64,000 nt of DNA from Streptomyces sp. NBC_01591 (GCF_035918155.1 NZ_CP109327.1:6882001-6946000); one strand, 5' to 3'. Shown: positions 55,167 through 63,912, counted from the first letter of the stretch. Notes: generated by a model not told the origin, from the letters alone. Program-made: numbers and translations.

Positions 55167-55862
55167 ATGGGCGACAGGTACGAAGAGCGGACGTCGCGGT
55201 TCGACGGTGCGATCGTGTGGACGCTGAGTGTGCCGACGGGGGCGGTCCATCCGGTGCTGCCCGACGGATGCATGGACCTGCTCTGGATCGGCGGACGGCT
55301 GCTCGTGGCAGGCCCCGACACCCGTGCCGCAACGCCGTCCGCCCCGACCGGCGGGCAGTGCACCGGCATCCGCTTCGCACCCGGCACCGCCCCCGCGCTG
55401 CTCGGTGTGCCGGCGCACGAACTGCGTGACCGTCGCGTCGAGCTGGCGGACCTGTGGCCCGGAGGCCGGGTCCGCGAGCTCACCGAGCAGCTCGTCGAAG
55501 CCCCCGACCCGGCTGCCGCGCTGGAGGCCATCGCGCTGCGCCGGGCGGCCGACACCGCACCGCCGGACCCGCTGATGCGGTACGTCGCGGACCGGCTCGG
55601 CGCCGGGCGGTCCGTCGCGGACACCGCGCACCGGGCCGGTCTCGGCGCCCGCCAGCTGCACCGCCGTTCGCTCGCGGCCTTCGGTTACGGGCCCAAGACG
55701 CTGGCCCGGGTACTGCGGCTGCAACGCGCGCTGGCCCTCGCGCGGTCCGGGACGCCGTACGCCGAGGCGGCGGTCGAGGCGGGCTGCACCGACCAGGCCC
55801 ATCTCGCCCGGGAGATGCGCGACCTGACCGGGACCACCCTGACCGCCTACCTCGGCCGGTAG
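55167..55862 (+). CDS. AraC-family transcriptional regulator
   Basis: 231 residues. The N-terminal sensor of DUF6597 type (VHPVLPDGCMDLLWIGGRLLV) is followed by a C-terminal AraC double helix-turn-helix (SVADTAHRAGLGARQLHRRS and YAEAAVEAGCTDQAHLAREM). ATG 55167 follows TAGCGT at 55154-55159 with no ribosome binding site, so it is probably leaderless; upstream in-frame codons overlap the divergent gene. Targets unknown; the convergent VOC protein is a common neighbour. Confidence 0.9.
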   Translation: MGDRYEERTSRFDGAIVWTLSVPTGAVHPVLPDGCMDLLWIGGRLLVAGPDTRAATPSAPTGGQCTGIRFAPGTAPALLGVPAHELRDRRVELADLWPGGRVRELTEQLVEAPDPAAALEAIALRRAADTAPPDPLMRYVADRLGAGRSVADTAHRAGLGARQLHRRSLAAFGYGPKTLARVLRLQRALALARSGTPYAEAAVEAGCTDQAHLAREMRDLTGTTLTAYLGR

Positions 55863-55879
55863 TCGCCCGGCCCGGGGCC

Positions 55880-56272
55880 TCAGCCGTTGGCGGCGAACAA
55901 CGACACCGAGCAGCCGTCCGGGTCGAGGACCGTCGCGTAACGCTGCCCCCACACCGCGTCCCATGGCTTCAGATGTCCCCGGTACCCCGCTCCGGTCAGG
56001 TCGTCGTACACCGCGTCGACCTCTGCCGGGCTGTCGCACAGGAAGGCCAGCGAGAGGCGGTCCCCGCCGGTCGGCGCGGTCCATTCGGGTTCGAACGAGC
56101 GGATGACGTCCTCGGTGTCCCACATCAGTCGCTGCCCCCCAGGGAGCGTCACTTCGACATGGGGTGCGGATTCCGCTCCGGCGGGGATGCCGAGACCGAG
56201 CCGACGGTAGAAGGTGAGCGATGCGGCCAGATCCGCCGTGACGATGCCGATCGCGTCCATGCGTGGAGTCAT
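55880..56272 (-). CDS. VOC-superfamily (glyoxalase/bleomycin-resistance fold) protein
   Basis: 130 residues: DAIGIVTADLAASLTFYRRLGL at the start and WGQRYATVLDPDGCSVSLFA at the end, the two beta-alpha-beta units of VOC proteins. Role not specified: a lyase, isomerase or binding protein. TACGGT at 56279-56284 on the minus strand lies six bases before ATG 56272, another leaderless start. Confidence 0.9.
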   Translation of the reverse strand: MTPRMDAIGIVTADLAASLTFYRRLGLGIPAGAESAPHVEVTLPGGQRLMWDTEDVIRSFEPEWTAPTGGDRLSLAFLCDSPAEVDAVYDDLTGAGYRGHLKPWDAVWGQRYATVLDPDGCSVSLFAANG

Positions 56273-56393
56273 GCTCCGACCGTATGCCGGTCCCCGGCGC
56301 GGGTCTTGTACGAAACGGACATCCGCGAGGACGGGTGAGAACGGGGCCGCAGGTGGGGTGCCGCAGGTGGCCGGCAGCACCCCCCACCCGCTC

Positions 56394-57953
56394 CTACGCG
56401 GACGTGCCGTCGGCCGTGCAGTCGGCGGGTGACGTGCCCGGGTCCGTCAGTGCGAGACCGAGCTGGGCGCGTTCGGTGACCCAGCGGCTCGGGCGATGGC
56501 GCGGATCGCCCGTCGTGCGGTGCAGCGCCCGGTGCAGCTCCAGCATCCGGTCCGCGCCGATCCGGTCGCCCCAGGCCAGCGGGCCGACGGGGTAGCCGAG
56601 TCCGGCGGTGACGGCCAGGTCGATATCGGCGGGGGCGGCGATGGAGCGCTCCGCGATCCCCGCCGCGACCGACACGATCGAGGCGAGCAGCCGCTGGGCC
56701 ACCGAGCCCGCGGTGTCCCGCACCACCGAGACCGCCCACGGCTCCTCGCCCTCCGCCGCGCGGGCCAGCACTGCGCGGGCGTCGCGCGCGGCGGCCGGGT
56801 CCGCCGCCGGGGTCACGGCCAGCACCCGGCGCCGGCCGGCCGCCGGCAACGGGTCCACGCCGAAGGTGCGCCCCGCGGGCAGCCCGTGTCCGGCGACCGC
56901 CTCGGCCACCGTGGTGCCCCAGACCGGAACCAGCACCAGGGCGTCGGCGGACGGTTCGTCGCCGGTCCCGACGACGGCACCCGCGGCGGTCAGCGCCGCC
57001 CGCAGCGCGGCCGCGTCCCGGTCCTGCCCCTCGGGGCCGTGGACGAACACCGGACGGCCCGGGTCGCCGGTGACCGGCGGCTCCGGAGCGGGGGAGGGCG
57101 CCTCGGGACCGTACGCGTACCAGCCGTGCCCGGTCTTGCGGCCGTGCAGCCCGGCCGCCACCCGGTTGGGGGTGAGGTAGGAGGGGCGGAGCCGGTCCGC
57201 GTACCGGAAGCCCTGCCAGATCGAGTCGATCACCGCGGCCGTCACATCGAGCCCGGTGAGGTCCATCAGCTCGAACGGGCCCATGCGCAGGCCCAGTACG
57301 TCGCGGGCGATCCGGTCGATGTCGGCCGGGTCGCCGGCCGTCTCCTCCAGCAGCGCGAGCGCCTCGGTCACCAGCCCGCGCCCGGCGTGATTGACCAGGA
57401 AGCCGGGGGTGTCGGCGACGGTGACCGCGCGGTGGCCGCAGCTCTCGACGAGCGAGGTGAGGGCCGGCGGGATCTCCGGGCGGGTGGCCGCGCCGGGCAC
57501 GATCTCGACGATCTTCATCAGCGGTACCGGATTGAAGAAGTGCAGCCCGGCCAGGCGCGTCGGGTCCTTCAGCTCGGCGGCGATCCGGGTGACCGACAGG
57601 GACGAGGTGTTGGTCGCGAAGACGGCCGTCGCGGGCAGCGACTGCTCCAGCCTGCCGAAGACCTCCGTCTTGGTGCCGAGGTCCTCCCGCACGGCCTCGA
57701 TGACCAGCTCGACTTCCGGGCCCTGCGCCCACGGGTCGTCGAGCGGGATCAGCCGCTCCAGGGCGGCGGCGCGGTCCTCGGCGGACATCCGGCCCTTCTG
57801 GACGGCCCGTTCGAGCATGGACCGTACGAAGTCCACGGCGGCCGTCAAGGCCTCCGTGCGCACGTCGCACAGCTCGACGGTGTGTCCGGCGGTCGCCGCC
57901 CACTGGGCGATGCCGCGGCCCATGGCCCCGGCGCCGACGATCCTGATACGCAT
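56394..57953 (-). CDS. 3-hydroxyacyl-CoA dehydrogenase (PaaH/DcaH-like, two-domain)
   Basis: 519 residues. The Rossmann NAD site is VGAGAMGRGIAQWAATAGH at the start, then VFATNTSSLSVTRIAA, LAGLHFFNPVPLMKIVEIV (catalytic His) and GFLVNHAGRGLV. A second C-terminal dehydrogenase domain appears around 430-510 (VTAGLGYPVGPLAWGDRIG). The two-domain length of about 500 resembles enzymes acting on 3-hydroxyadipyl-CoA. ATG 57953 is chosen because the family sequence starts there; the frame continues upstream through the repeat array. Last gene of the CoA-transferase unit. Confidence 0.92.
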   Translation of the reverse strand: MRIRIVGAGAMGRGIAQWAATAGHTVELCDVRTEALTAAVDFVRSMLERAVQKGRMSAEDRAAALERLIPLDDPWAQGPEVELVIEAVREDLGTKTEVFGRLEQSLPATAVFATNTSSLSVTRIAAELKDPTRLAGLHFFNPVPLMKIVEIVPGAATRPEIPPALTSLVESCGHRAVTVADTPGFLVNHAGRGLVTEALALLEETAGDPADIDRIARDVLGLRMGPFELMDLTGLDVTAAVIDSIWQGFRYADRLRPSYLTPNRVAAGLHGRKTGHGWYAYGPEAPSPAPEPPVTGDPGRPVFVHGPEGQDRDAAALRAALTAAGAVVGTGDEPSADALVLVPVWGTTVAEAVAGHGLPAGRTFGVDPLPAAGRRRVLAVTPAADPAAARDARAVLARAAEGEEPWAVSVVRDTAGSVAQRLLASIVSVAAGIAERSIAAPADIDLAVTAGLGYPVGPLAWGDRIGADRMLELHRALHRTTGDPRHRPSRWVTERAQLGLALTDPGTSPADCTADGTSA

Positions 57954-57975
57954 GGTGGTTGCGGTCCTCTCGGGG

Positions 57976-58079
57976 TGTGACATGTGATCCGTCCGGTCGA
58001 GAGCGGCTGTGACATGTGACCTGTCTCGGTGAACGGCTGTGACATGTGATCCGTCCAACCGAACGGCTGTGACATGTGA
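57976..58079 (-). repeat. Four tandem 30-32-bp repeats with core TCACATGTCACA
   Basis: On the plus strand TGTGACATGTGA starts at 57976, 58008, 58038 and 58068, spaced 32, 30 and 30 bp. Conserved flanks are a following CC-GTC and a preceding ACGGC or GCGGC. The array fills the gap between the CoA-transferase B stop (58086) and the dehydrogenase start (57953). The core is shared with the array at 18981-19050. Confidence 0.9.
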
Positions 58080-58085
58080 ACCGTC

Positions 58086-58895
58086 TCAGCGAAGATAGAC
58101 GCGTTCCGGGTCCACGTCCTCACACAGCAGCCGGAGTTCGGCCGCGGTCGGCGGCGGTACGGTCCCGACCTCGTCGGCCACCTTCAGGTCCCAGCCGGTG
58201 GCCGCCCGTACCTGCTCGACGGTGACGCCGGGGTGGACGGCGACCAGCCTCAGCTCCTCGCCGACGCCCGTGCGGGCCAGGATGCCCAGCTCGGTGATGA
58301 CCCGGGTGACACCGGCGCCCAGCGGCCGGATGCCCTCGGTCAGCGCCCGGTCGGGGCCGGGCGTGGTGCAGAAGTCGAGGGTCTCGGTGAAAGAACGCGG
58401 ATTGTGGCGGCGCATCACGACGAAGACCTCACGGGAGTTGGCCATCACCTCGATGCCGCCGCCGGAACCGGGCAGCCGGACCGAGGGGCTGTCCCAGTCG
58501 CCGATCACGGACGTGTTGAGATTGCCCCACCGGTCGATCTGCGCGGCGCCCAGGAAGCCCACGTCGATGTGGCCGCCCTGGAGGACACAGCCGAAGAGCG
58601 TGGGCATCGACAGCACCGCCTCGGCGCCGGTGATCAGGACCGCGTCGGCGATGGTCTCCGGCAGGTGCGAGGGGTGCGCGCCGCAGACCCCGGACTCGTA
58701 CACGACCTCGATCTCCGGGGCGACCGTCAGATGCGCCAGCTCGGTGGCAAGCGTCGGCAGGCCGATGCCGGCGAACACGGTGCGGCGCGCGGCCAGTTCA
58801 CGGGAGGCGACGACGGAGAGCAGCTCCGAGGAGGTGACGGCGTCCGCCGGCTCCGAGGAGTTGGTGGTGTCCGGTGCGGTGGTGGTGATGGTCAT
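58086..58895 (-). CDS. CoA-transferase subunit B
   Basis: 269 residues of family I CoA-transferase beta. EVVYESGVCGAHPSHLP carries the YESG glutamate expected to form the glutamyl-CoA intermediate (glutaconate CoA-transferase type). LQGGHIDVGFLGAAQIDRWGN and VRLPGSGGGIEVMA are conserved. It moves CoA from a donor (such as succinyl-CoA) to an acid with the A subunit. ATG 58895 lies 50 bp after the A subunit. Confidence 0.92.
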   Translation of the reverse strand: MTITTTAPDTTNSSEPADAVTSSELLSVVASRELAARRTVFAGIGLPTLATELAHLTVAPEIEVVYESGVCGAHPSHLPETIADAVLITGAEAVLSMPTLFGCVLQGGHIDVGFLGAAQIDRWGNLNTSVIGDWDSPSVRLPGSGGGIEVMANSREVFVVMRRHNPRSFTETLDFCTTPGPDRALTEGIRPLGAGVTRVITELGILARTGVGEELRLVAVHPGVTVEQVRAATGWDLKVADEVGTVPPPTAAELRLLCEDVDPERVYLR

Positions 58896-58945
58896 GGCGC
58901 GTTCCTTCTCGTGGTCCGTTTCCGTCGCCCGTCCGGTCCGCAGGC

Positions 58946-59893
58946 TCACAGCCGCCGCCCGTAGTTCACGGGCAGGCTCAGCGCCTCGCCGACCGCCAGG
59001 CCCGCCCAGAACTCCTCGCCGAGCTTGTCGACGTACTCTGCGTGGTCGGCCGTCCCGAGCACCCATTCGGCCAGCCACTCCTGGAGTCGCTGCGGGTCCT
59101 TGCTGATGTGCGACCAGGCGCGGTAGAAGGCGTTGTCCCGGTCGTAGTACCCCTGTGCGAAGGACGGGTGGGCGCCGCGCGGACAGACGACGACCGCGTC
59201 GACCGCGTGGGCGGGGACGAGCGTACGGTTCGGGTCCGAGCGGACCACCTCGTCGTCGACGATCTCCTCCACGACGACGATCGCCTTGTCCGCCGCGTAC
59301 ACCGCCTCGGCCTGGATGCCGGTCAGGCCCCACATCTGGGTGTTGCCGCTGCGGTCGGCGCGCTGGGCGTGGATGATCGTCACATCCGGGTTGACCGGCG
59401 GTACGACGTAGATCTGCTCGGGTCCGCCGTCCGGGCCGGGGTAGGGCGAAGTGACCTTGCGCAGACCGCTGTTGACGGACGGCAGATCGCTGCCGCCGTA
59501 GCTGCGCAGCGGGTGGAACGGCAGTCGCTGCGCACCGGCCAGGTAGCGGCAGATCATTCCGTAGTGGCTGTACTCCTCGAAGGCGAGCGGCGCCGGTTCG
59601 CCGGTCTCGATGCGGCGGCGCAGCTCGCCGAGCGAACCGGCGGAGGAGTTGCCGACGAAGGAGGAGACCAGCCGCGAGACACAGCCCGCGGCGATCATCT
59701 GGTCCACCACGATGTCCGCGGTCATCCGGACCACGGTGAGGTCCCGGCGGCCCTGGCGGATGATCTCGTGACCCGCGGCGGTCGGGACGAGATGGGTGAA
59801 CCCTTCGAGACAGACGGTGCCGCCGTCGTGGACGAAGGCGGCGATCGCCGCCTTCATCGACATCGTCTTGTCTTTCCGGTCCGTCGTGGCCAC
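58946..59893 (-). CDS. CoA-transferase subunit A
   Basis: 315 residues. DGGTVCLEGFTHLVPTAAGHEI, then LTVVRMTADIVVDQMIAAG and VTIIHAQRADRSGNTQMWG are family I alpha motifs. GTG 59893 follows GGAGGAG. It activates a carboxylic acid as its CoA thioester; 3-oxoadipate or another dicarboxylate is likely from the neighbours. First gene of a three-gene minus-strand unit whose upstream region contains the shared composite element at 59966-59999. Divergent from lysR. Confidence 0.92.
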   Translation of the reverse strand: MATTDRKDKTMSMKAAIAAFVHDGGTVCLEGFTHLVPTAAGHEIIRQGRRDLTVVRMTADIVVDQMIAAGCVSRLVSSFVGNSSAGSLGELRRRIETGEPAPLAFEEYSHYGMICRYLAGAQRLPFHPLRSYGGSDLPSVNSGLRKVTSPYPGPDGGPEQIYVVPPVNPDVTIIHAQRADRSGNTQMWGLTGIQAEAVYAADKAIVVVEEIVDDEVVRSDPNRTLVPAHAVDAVVVCPRGAHPSFAQGYYDRDNAFYRAWSHISKDPQRLQEWLAEWVLGTADHAEYVDKLGEEFWAGLAVGEALSLPVNYGRRL

Positions 59894-59965
59894 GGTGCTC
59901 CTCCGGCTCTGCTGGCGCGTCCTGGTATGCGCGTCGCCCCACCGTGTCAGCGGCTATTGATTGCT

Positions 59966-59999
59966 GTCCAATACCAAATTAAGGTCGCATCAAGACGTC
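59966..59999 (-). promoter_or_regulatory. Composite element GACGTCT-N19-TATTGGAC ahead of the CoA-transferase unit
   Basis: On the minus strand GACGTCT (59999-59993) is followed after exactly 19 bases by TATTGGAC (59973-59966). The start codon is about 73 bp further on. The same pair at the same spacing precedes the thiolase and transporter genes. It lies in the divergent lysR intergenic region, the usual place for a LysR operator. Confidence 0.8.
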
Positions 60000-60059
60000 T
60001 GATTAATGAATCGGATCAGTGGGTCCGGTCGGCGACGACCGGCGGCCGAAGGAGCGCGC

Positions 60060-60989
60060 ATGGAGCTGCGTCATCTGTCCGCGTTCGTCGCCGTGGCCGA
60101 GGAGCTGCACTTCGGGCGGGCCGCGAAACGGCTGCAGATGGCCCAGCCGCCGCTCAGCCAGCAGATCCGCCAGCTGGAGAAGGAACTGGGCGTCCAGCTC
60201 TTCGAACGCAACACCCGGTCGGTGCGGCTCACCAGCGCGGGGGAGTCCTTCCTCCAGCCGGTACGTACCGTCCTCGACGACCTCGACACCGCGGTGCGCG
60301 CCGCGAAGGCGGCGGGCCGCGGCGAGTACGGGCGGGTCACCATCGGTTTCGCGGGCGCCTCCAGCCACGACACGCTGCCGCTCCTCACCAGGGCGGTGCG
60401 CGCCGCCCACCCCGCCCTCGAACTGGTCATGAAGGGGCAGACCTACGCCAACGTCGCCCTTGACCGGGTCGCCGACGGCTCGCTCGACCTGGGGTTCGTC
60501 CGGCTGCCGGTGACCCAGCCGGGGGTGGCGTACCGGGTGATCGACGAGGAGGAGCTGGTGTGCGCGCTGCCCTCCGACCACCGGCTCGCCCGGCTGGAGA
60601 GCGTCCCCATCGACGTCCTGGCCGAGGAGCCCTTCGTCTCCTTCCCCGCCAACACCGGCTCCACCGTGCGCGACGCGATGGTCGGGGCCTGCGAGGCCGC
60701 CGGGTTCAACCCCCGCGTCGTCCAGGAGGCGCCCGACTCGTACACCATCCTGGCGCTGGTCGCCGCGGGTGTCGGAGTCACGCTCACCGTCACCTCCGTC
60801 CAGCACATCCAGCAGAACGGCCTCGTCTACCGGCCCCTGTCCGGCCCGCCGATCCGGCTCCAGGCGGCACTGGCCTGGCGGGCCGACAACCCCTCCGCCG
60901 CGTTGCGGGCGGTCCTCGCCGTGGCGGAGGAGGCCCTGCCCACGCCGCCGGGACCGGGCGGGAGCCGAACCACCGCAAGCCGACATTGA
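60060..60989 (+). CDS. LysR-family regulator of the CoA-dependent catabolic cluster
   Basis: 309 residues. The N-terminal HTH reads LHFGRAAKRLQMAQPPLSQQIRQLEKELG (BenM/CatM/PcaQ style), with the effector domain after residue 90 (YGRVTIGFAGASSHDTLPLL). ATG 60060 follows GAAGGAG. It is divergent from the CoA-transferase genes and followed by the thiolase gene; all three promoter regions share one composite element, so it is probably the activator. Inducer likely a pathway acid. Confidence 0.93.
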   Translation: MELRHLSAFVAVAEELHFGRAAKRLQMAQPPLSQQIRQLEKELGVQLFERNTRSVRLTSAGESFLQPVRTVLDDLDTAVRAAKAAGRGEYGRVTIGFAGASSHDTLPLLTRAVRAAHPALELVMKGQTYANVALDRVADGSLDLGFVRLPVTQPGVAYRVIDEEELVCALPSDHRLARLESVPIDVLAEEPFVSFPANTGSTVRDAMVGACEAAGFNPRVVQEAPDSYTILALVAAGVGVTLTVTSVQHIQQNGLVYRPLSGPPIRLQAALAWRADNPSAALRAVLAVAEEALPTPPGPGGSRTTASRH

Positions 60990-60996
60990 GACGCGC

Positions 60997-61030
60997 GACG
61001 TCTTGAACCAGGGCGAACTGGATATTGGAC
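60997..61030 (+). promoter_or_regulatory. Composite element GACGTCT-N19-TATTGGAC ahead of the thiolase
   Basis: GACGTCT at 60997-61003 and TATTGGAC at 61023-61030. An inverted repeat AGACG-N5-CGTCT (60989-61003) overlaps the lysR stop codon. The thiolase start is 63 bp downstream of the element. Confidence 0.8.
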
Positions 61031-61092
61031 CGACTCAGTCGCCGGGTGCAAGGGTCGGCGGCACACGCCACCCGCCTCCGAAAGGTCACGCC

Positions 61093-62322
61093 GTGCCCGA
61101 TCAGCAGCTCGATGTCGTCATCTGTGAACCACTGCGTACCCCCATCGGCCGTTTCGGCGGAGTGTTCGCACAGCAGACCCCGGCCGCACTCGCCGCACGC
61201 GTCATCGCCGAGCTCGTGGCCCGTACCGGAATCGATCCCGCCGCCGTCGACGAGGTGATCCTCGGGCACTCCTACCCGTCCGCCGAGGCCCCCGCCATCG
61301 GCCGGGTCGCCGCTCTCGACGCCGGGCTGCCCGAGACCGTCACCGGCTCCCAGGTCGACCGCCGCTGCGGCTCGGGCCTCCAGGCCGTGCTCGACGCCGC
61401 GATGCAGATCCGGGCCGGCTTCAGCGAGGTCGTGATCGCGGGTGGCGTCGACGTGATGAGCGCCGCCCCGTACTACACGCACGACGGCCGCTGGGGCATC
61501 AAGGGCCCCGGCCTCCAGCTCCACGACTCGCTGGCCCGGGGCAGGGTCACCGCGGGCGGCGTCAACCACCCCGTGCCGGGCGGCATGATCGAGACCGCCG
61601 AGAACCTCCGGCGCGCCTACGGCATCAGCCGCGCCGACCAGGACGCCCTCGCCCTGCGCTCGCAGCAGCGCGCCGGCCGGGCGGCGGCGGAGGGGCGCTA
61701 CGACGCGGAGACCGTCCCCGTCACCGTACGCACCCGCAAGGGCGAGACCGTCGTCACGGCCGACGAGCACCCCCGCCCCGACACCACCGCCGAGCAGCTC
61801 GCCGCGCTGCGCCCGATCATGGCGAAGTCCGACCCGGAGGCGACCGTCACCGCGGGCAACGCCAGCGGCCAGAACGACGCGGCCGCCGCCTGCCTGGTCA
61901 CGAGCGCGGCCACCGCCGAACGCCTCGGCCTCACCCCGCTGGTCCGGCTGGTCTCCTTCGCCCGCGCCGGGGTGCCCGCCGCGACGATGGGCATCGGCCC
62001 CGTCCCGGCGACCCGGGCCGCCCTCGACCGTGCCGGACTCACCCTCGCCGACCTCGACCTGATCGAGCTCAACGAGGCCTTCGCCGCCCAGGTGCTCGCC
62101 TGCACCCGCGAGTTGGGCCTCGGCGAGAAGGACCACGAGCAGCGCATCAACGTCAACGGCTCCGGCGTCTCCCTCGGCCACCCGGTCGGCGCCACCGGCG
62201 CCCGCATCCTCGCCACGCTCACCCGTGAGCTGCACCGCCGCGAGGCCCGGTACGGGCTGGAGACCATGTGCATCGGCGGCGGACAGGGCCTCGCCGCCGT
62301 CTTCGAGCGGATCGCGGCCTGA
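61093..62322 (+). CDS. Acetyl-CoA acyltransferase (3-oxoadipyl-CoA thiolase type)
   Basis: 409 residues. The nucleophilic Cys92 is in DRRCGSGLQAVLDA. The other catalytic residues are in NVNGSGVSLGHPVGATGAR (His) and METMCIGGGQG-type (LETMCIGGGQGLA, Cys). It splits a 3-oxoacyl-CoA to acetyl-CoA and a shortened acyl-CoA. GTG 61093 is chosen because the family start (PDQQLDVVICEPLRTPIGRF) follows; upstream frame lies in the operator region. Separate transcription unit from lysR, judged by the operator. Confidence 0.94.
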   Translation: MPDQQLDVVICEPLRTPIGRFGGVFAQQTPAALAARVIAELVARTGIDPAAVDEVILGHSYPSAEAPAIGRVAALDAGLPETVTGSQVDRRCGSGLQAVLDAAMQIRAGFSEVVIAGGVDVMSAAPYYTHDGRWGIKGPGLQLHDSLARGRVTAGGVNHPVPGGMIETAENLRRAYGISRADQDALALRSQQRAGRAAAEGRYDAETVPVTVRTRKGETVVTADEHPRPDTTAEQLAALRPIMAKSDPEATVTAGNASGQNDAAAACLVTSAATAERLGLTPLVRLVSFARAGVPAATMGIGPVPATRAALDRAGLTLADLDLIELNEAFAAQVLACTRELGLGEKDHEQRINVNGSGVSLGHPVGATGARILATLTRELHRREARYGLETMCIGGGQGLAAVFERIAA

Positions 62323-62337
62323 GCTTCCGCCCCGCGG

Positions 62338-62387
62338 GTGCAGTGAGACGCATGACGTCTCACTGCACCAGTAATTCGGTATTGGAC
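62338..62387 (+). promoter_or_regulatory. Perfect palindrome plus composite element ahead of the transporter
   Basis: GTGCAGTGAGACG (62338-62350) and its exact complement (62356-62368) enclose CATGA. The right half contains GACGTCT (62354-62360), followed after 19 bases by TATTGGAC (62380-62387). Best LysR-box-like site of the three. It could double as a terminator of the thiolase gene, 16 bp upstream, but lacks a T-run. Confidence 0.8.
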
Positions 62388-62568
62388 CGTTCTAGGTCCC
62401 GGCTGGCACCGTAACCGCCATCACCCCCCACGCCGCAGTCCCCCTCCCCGGACCACCGATGCGTCCCCACGCATCCACGCATCCCCACGCGGCGAAGGGC
62501 GTCTCGGGCGACGCCCCTTCTCGTCCCCCCTGCCATCCGTTCGATCAATGACGTTCACGGGAGCCACC

Positions 62569-63912
62569 ATGAGTGCGTCCACCGCCAGCGCGCGAGAGCG
62601 CACAAGAGCCGCCAACCGTGCCGGATTCGGTGCCTTCGTCGGTTCGACCATCGAATGGTTCGACTTCTACATCTACGGGACGGCGGCAGCGCTCGTCTTC
62701 GACAAGGTGTTCTTCCCCGAGCTGGAGGGGCCGGTAGGAACCCTGGTCGCCTTCGCGACCTTCTGGGTCGGCTTCCTCGCCCGCCCCATCGGCGGGATCA
62801 TCTTCGGCCACTACGGCGACCGCCTGGGCCGCAAGAAGACCCTGGTCATCACGTTGCTGATGATGGGCATCTCGACCACCGCGATCGGTCTGCTGCCGAG
62901 CTACGCCTCCATCGGCATAGCCGCCCCGATCCTGCTGGTCTGCATCCGCATGGTGCAGGGCATCGGCCTGGGCGGTGAGTGGGGCGGTTCCGTACTGATC
63001 GCCTCCGAGCACGCCCCGAAGGGCAAGTCGGTGCTGTACGGGGCGTTCGCCCAGCAGGGCTCGCCGGTGGGCAACACCCTCTCCACCCTGAGCTTCCTCG
63101 CGATCAGCCAGCTGCCCGACTCCGCGTTCGTCTCCTGGGGCTGGCGGGTGCCGTTCCTCTTCTCGGCCGCCCTCGTCATCGTCGGACTCTTCGTCCGGCT
63201 GAAGGTCGCCGAGTCCCCGGCGATGGCCAAGCTCATCGAGAAGAAGGAAGTCGTCAAGCTCCCGCTGACCGAGGTCCTGCGCACCCAGCCCATGCTGATC
63301 GTCCTCGGCATCGGCGCCTGCACGATCGGTCTGTCGGCCACGTACTTCAAGTCGACGTTCGCCCTGTCCTGGGCCACCTCGGCGCTCAGCTTCGACCGCA
63401 GCTCGTTCCTGACGATCATCCTCGTCGCCAACATCACCCAGATCATCGTCCAGCCCTTCGGCGCCCTGATCGCCACCCGCATGAAGAGCTGGTCCCGCGC
63501 GGTGACCGTGATGCTGGTGCCCGAGCTGATCCTGATGCCGGTGATGTTCCTGCTGATCCGCACCGAGAACTACGGTCTCGCGATGTTCGGCGTCGCCGTC
63601 GCCACCATCCCGCACTGCCTCTACTACGCGGCCCTGGCCGGCATGCTGGCCAGCCGCTTCCCGGCCCACCTGCGCTACACCGGCATCTCCCTCTGCTACC
63701 AGCTGTGCGGGACGCTGCTCGGCGGCACGACCCCGATCATCGGCCAGTTCCTGCTGAACCGCACCGGCTCGATCACCGCCGTCATCGCGTACGCCGTCTT
63801 CCAGGTGGCGCTGACCCTGGGATGCATGCTCCTGCTGCTCAAGCGCCCCAACCACGACGAGCAGGCCGTGGAGCCGGTCGCCACATCACGCACCGCGGCC
63901 GCCGCCGTCTGA
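62569..63912 (+). CDS. MFS transporter, metabolite:H+ symporter (MHS) family
   Basis: 447 residues with 12 membrane segments. The MHS start AGFGAFVGSTIEWFDFYIYGTAAALVF is diagnostic, and the loop 2-3 motif is GHYGDRLGRKKTLV, with RMVQGIGLGGEWGGSVLIASEHAP in segment 5. MHS members import dicarboxylates, shikimate, aromatic acids or betaines with protons. ATG 62569 (MSASTASARERTR) follows GGGAG; an ATG at 62548 is weaker. The composite element upstream ties it to the catabolic cluster, so it should import that acid. Confidence 0.93.
   Translation: MSASTASARERTRAANRAGFGAFVGSTIEWFDFYIYGTAAALVFDKVFFPELEGPVGTLVAFATFWVGFLARPIGGIIFGHYGDRLGRKKTLVITLLMMGISTTAIGLLPSYASIGIAAPILLVCIRMVQGIGLGGEWGGSVLIASEHAPKGKSVLYGAFAQQGSPVGNTLSTLSFLAISQLPDSAFVSWGWRVPFLFSAALVIVGLFVRLKVAESPAMAKLIEKKEVVKLPLTEVLRTQPMLIVLGIGACTIGLSATYFKSTFALSWATSALSFDRSSFLTIILVANITQIIVQPFGALIATRMKSWSRAVTVMLVPELILMPVMFLLIRTENYGLAMFGVAVATIPHCLYYAALAGMLASRFPAHLRYTGISLCYQLCGTLLGGTTPIIGQFLLNRTGSITAVIAYAVFQVALTLGCMLLLLKRPNHDEQAVEPVATSRTAAAAV

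Noticed and set aside
57954..58058. Upstream extension of the 3-hydroxyacyl-CoA dehydrogenase through the repeat array
   Set aside because: The Rossmann motif that begins these enzymes starts right after the ATG at 57953. The upstream codons merely translate the repeats.
57976..58079. Repeat array considered as a CRISPR
   Set aside because: Only about 12 bases per unit are strongly conserved, the intervening bases are themselves partly alike, there are just four units, and no cas genes are near.
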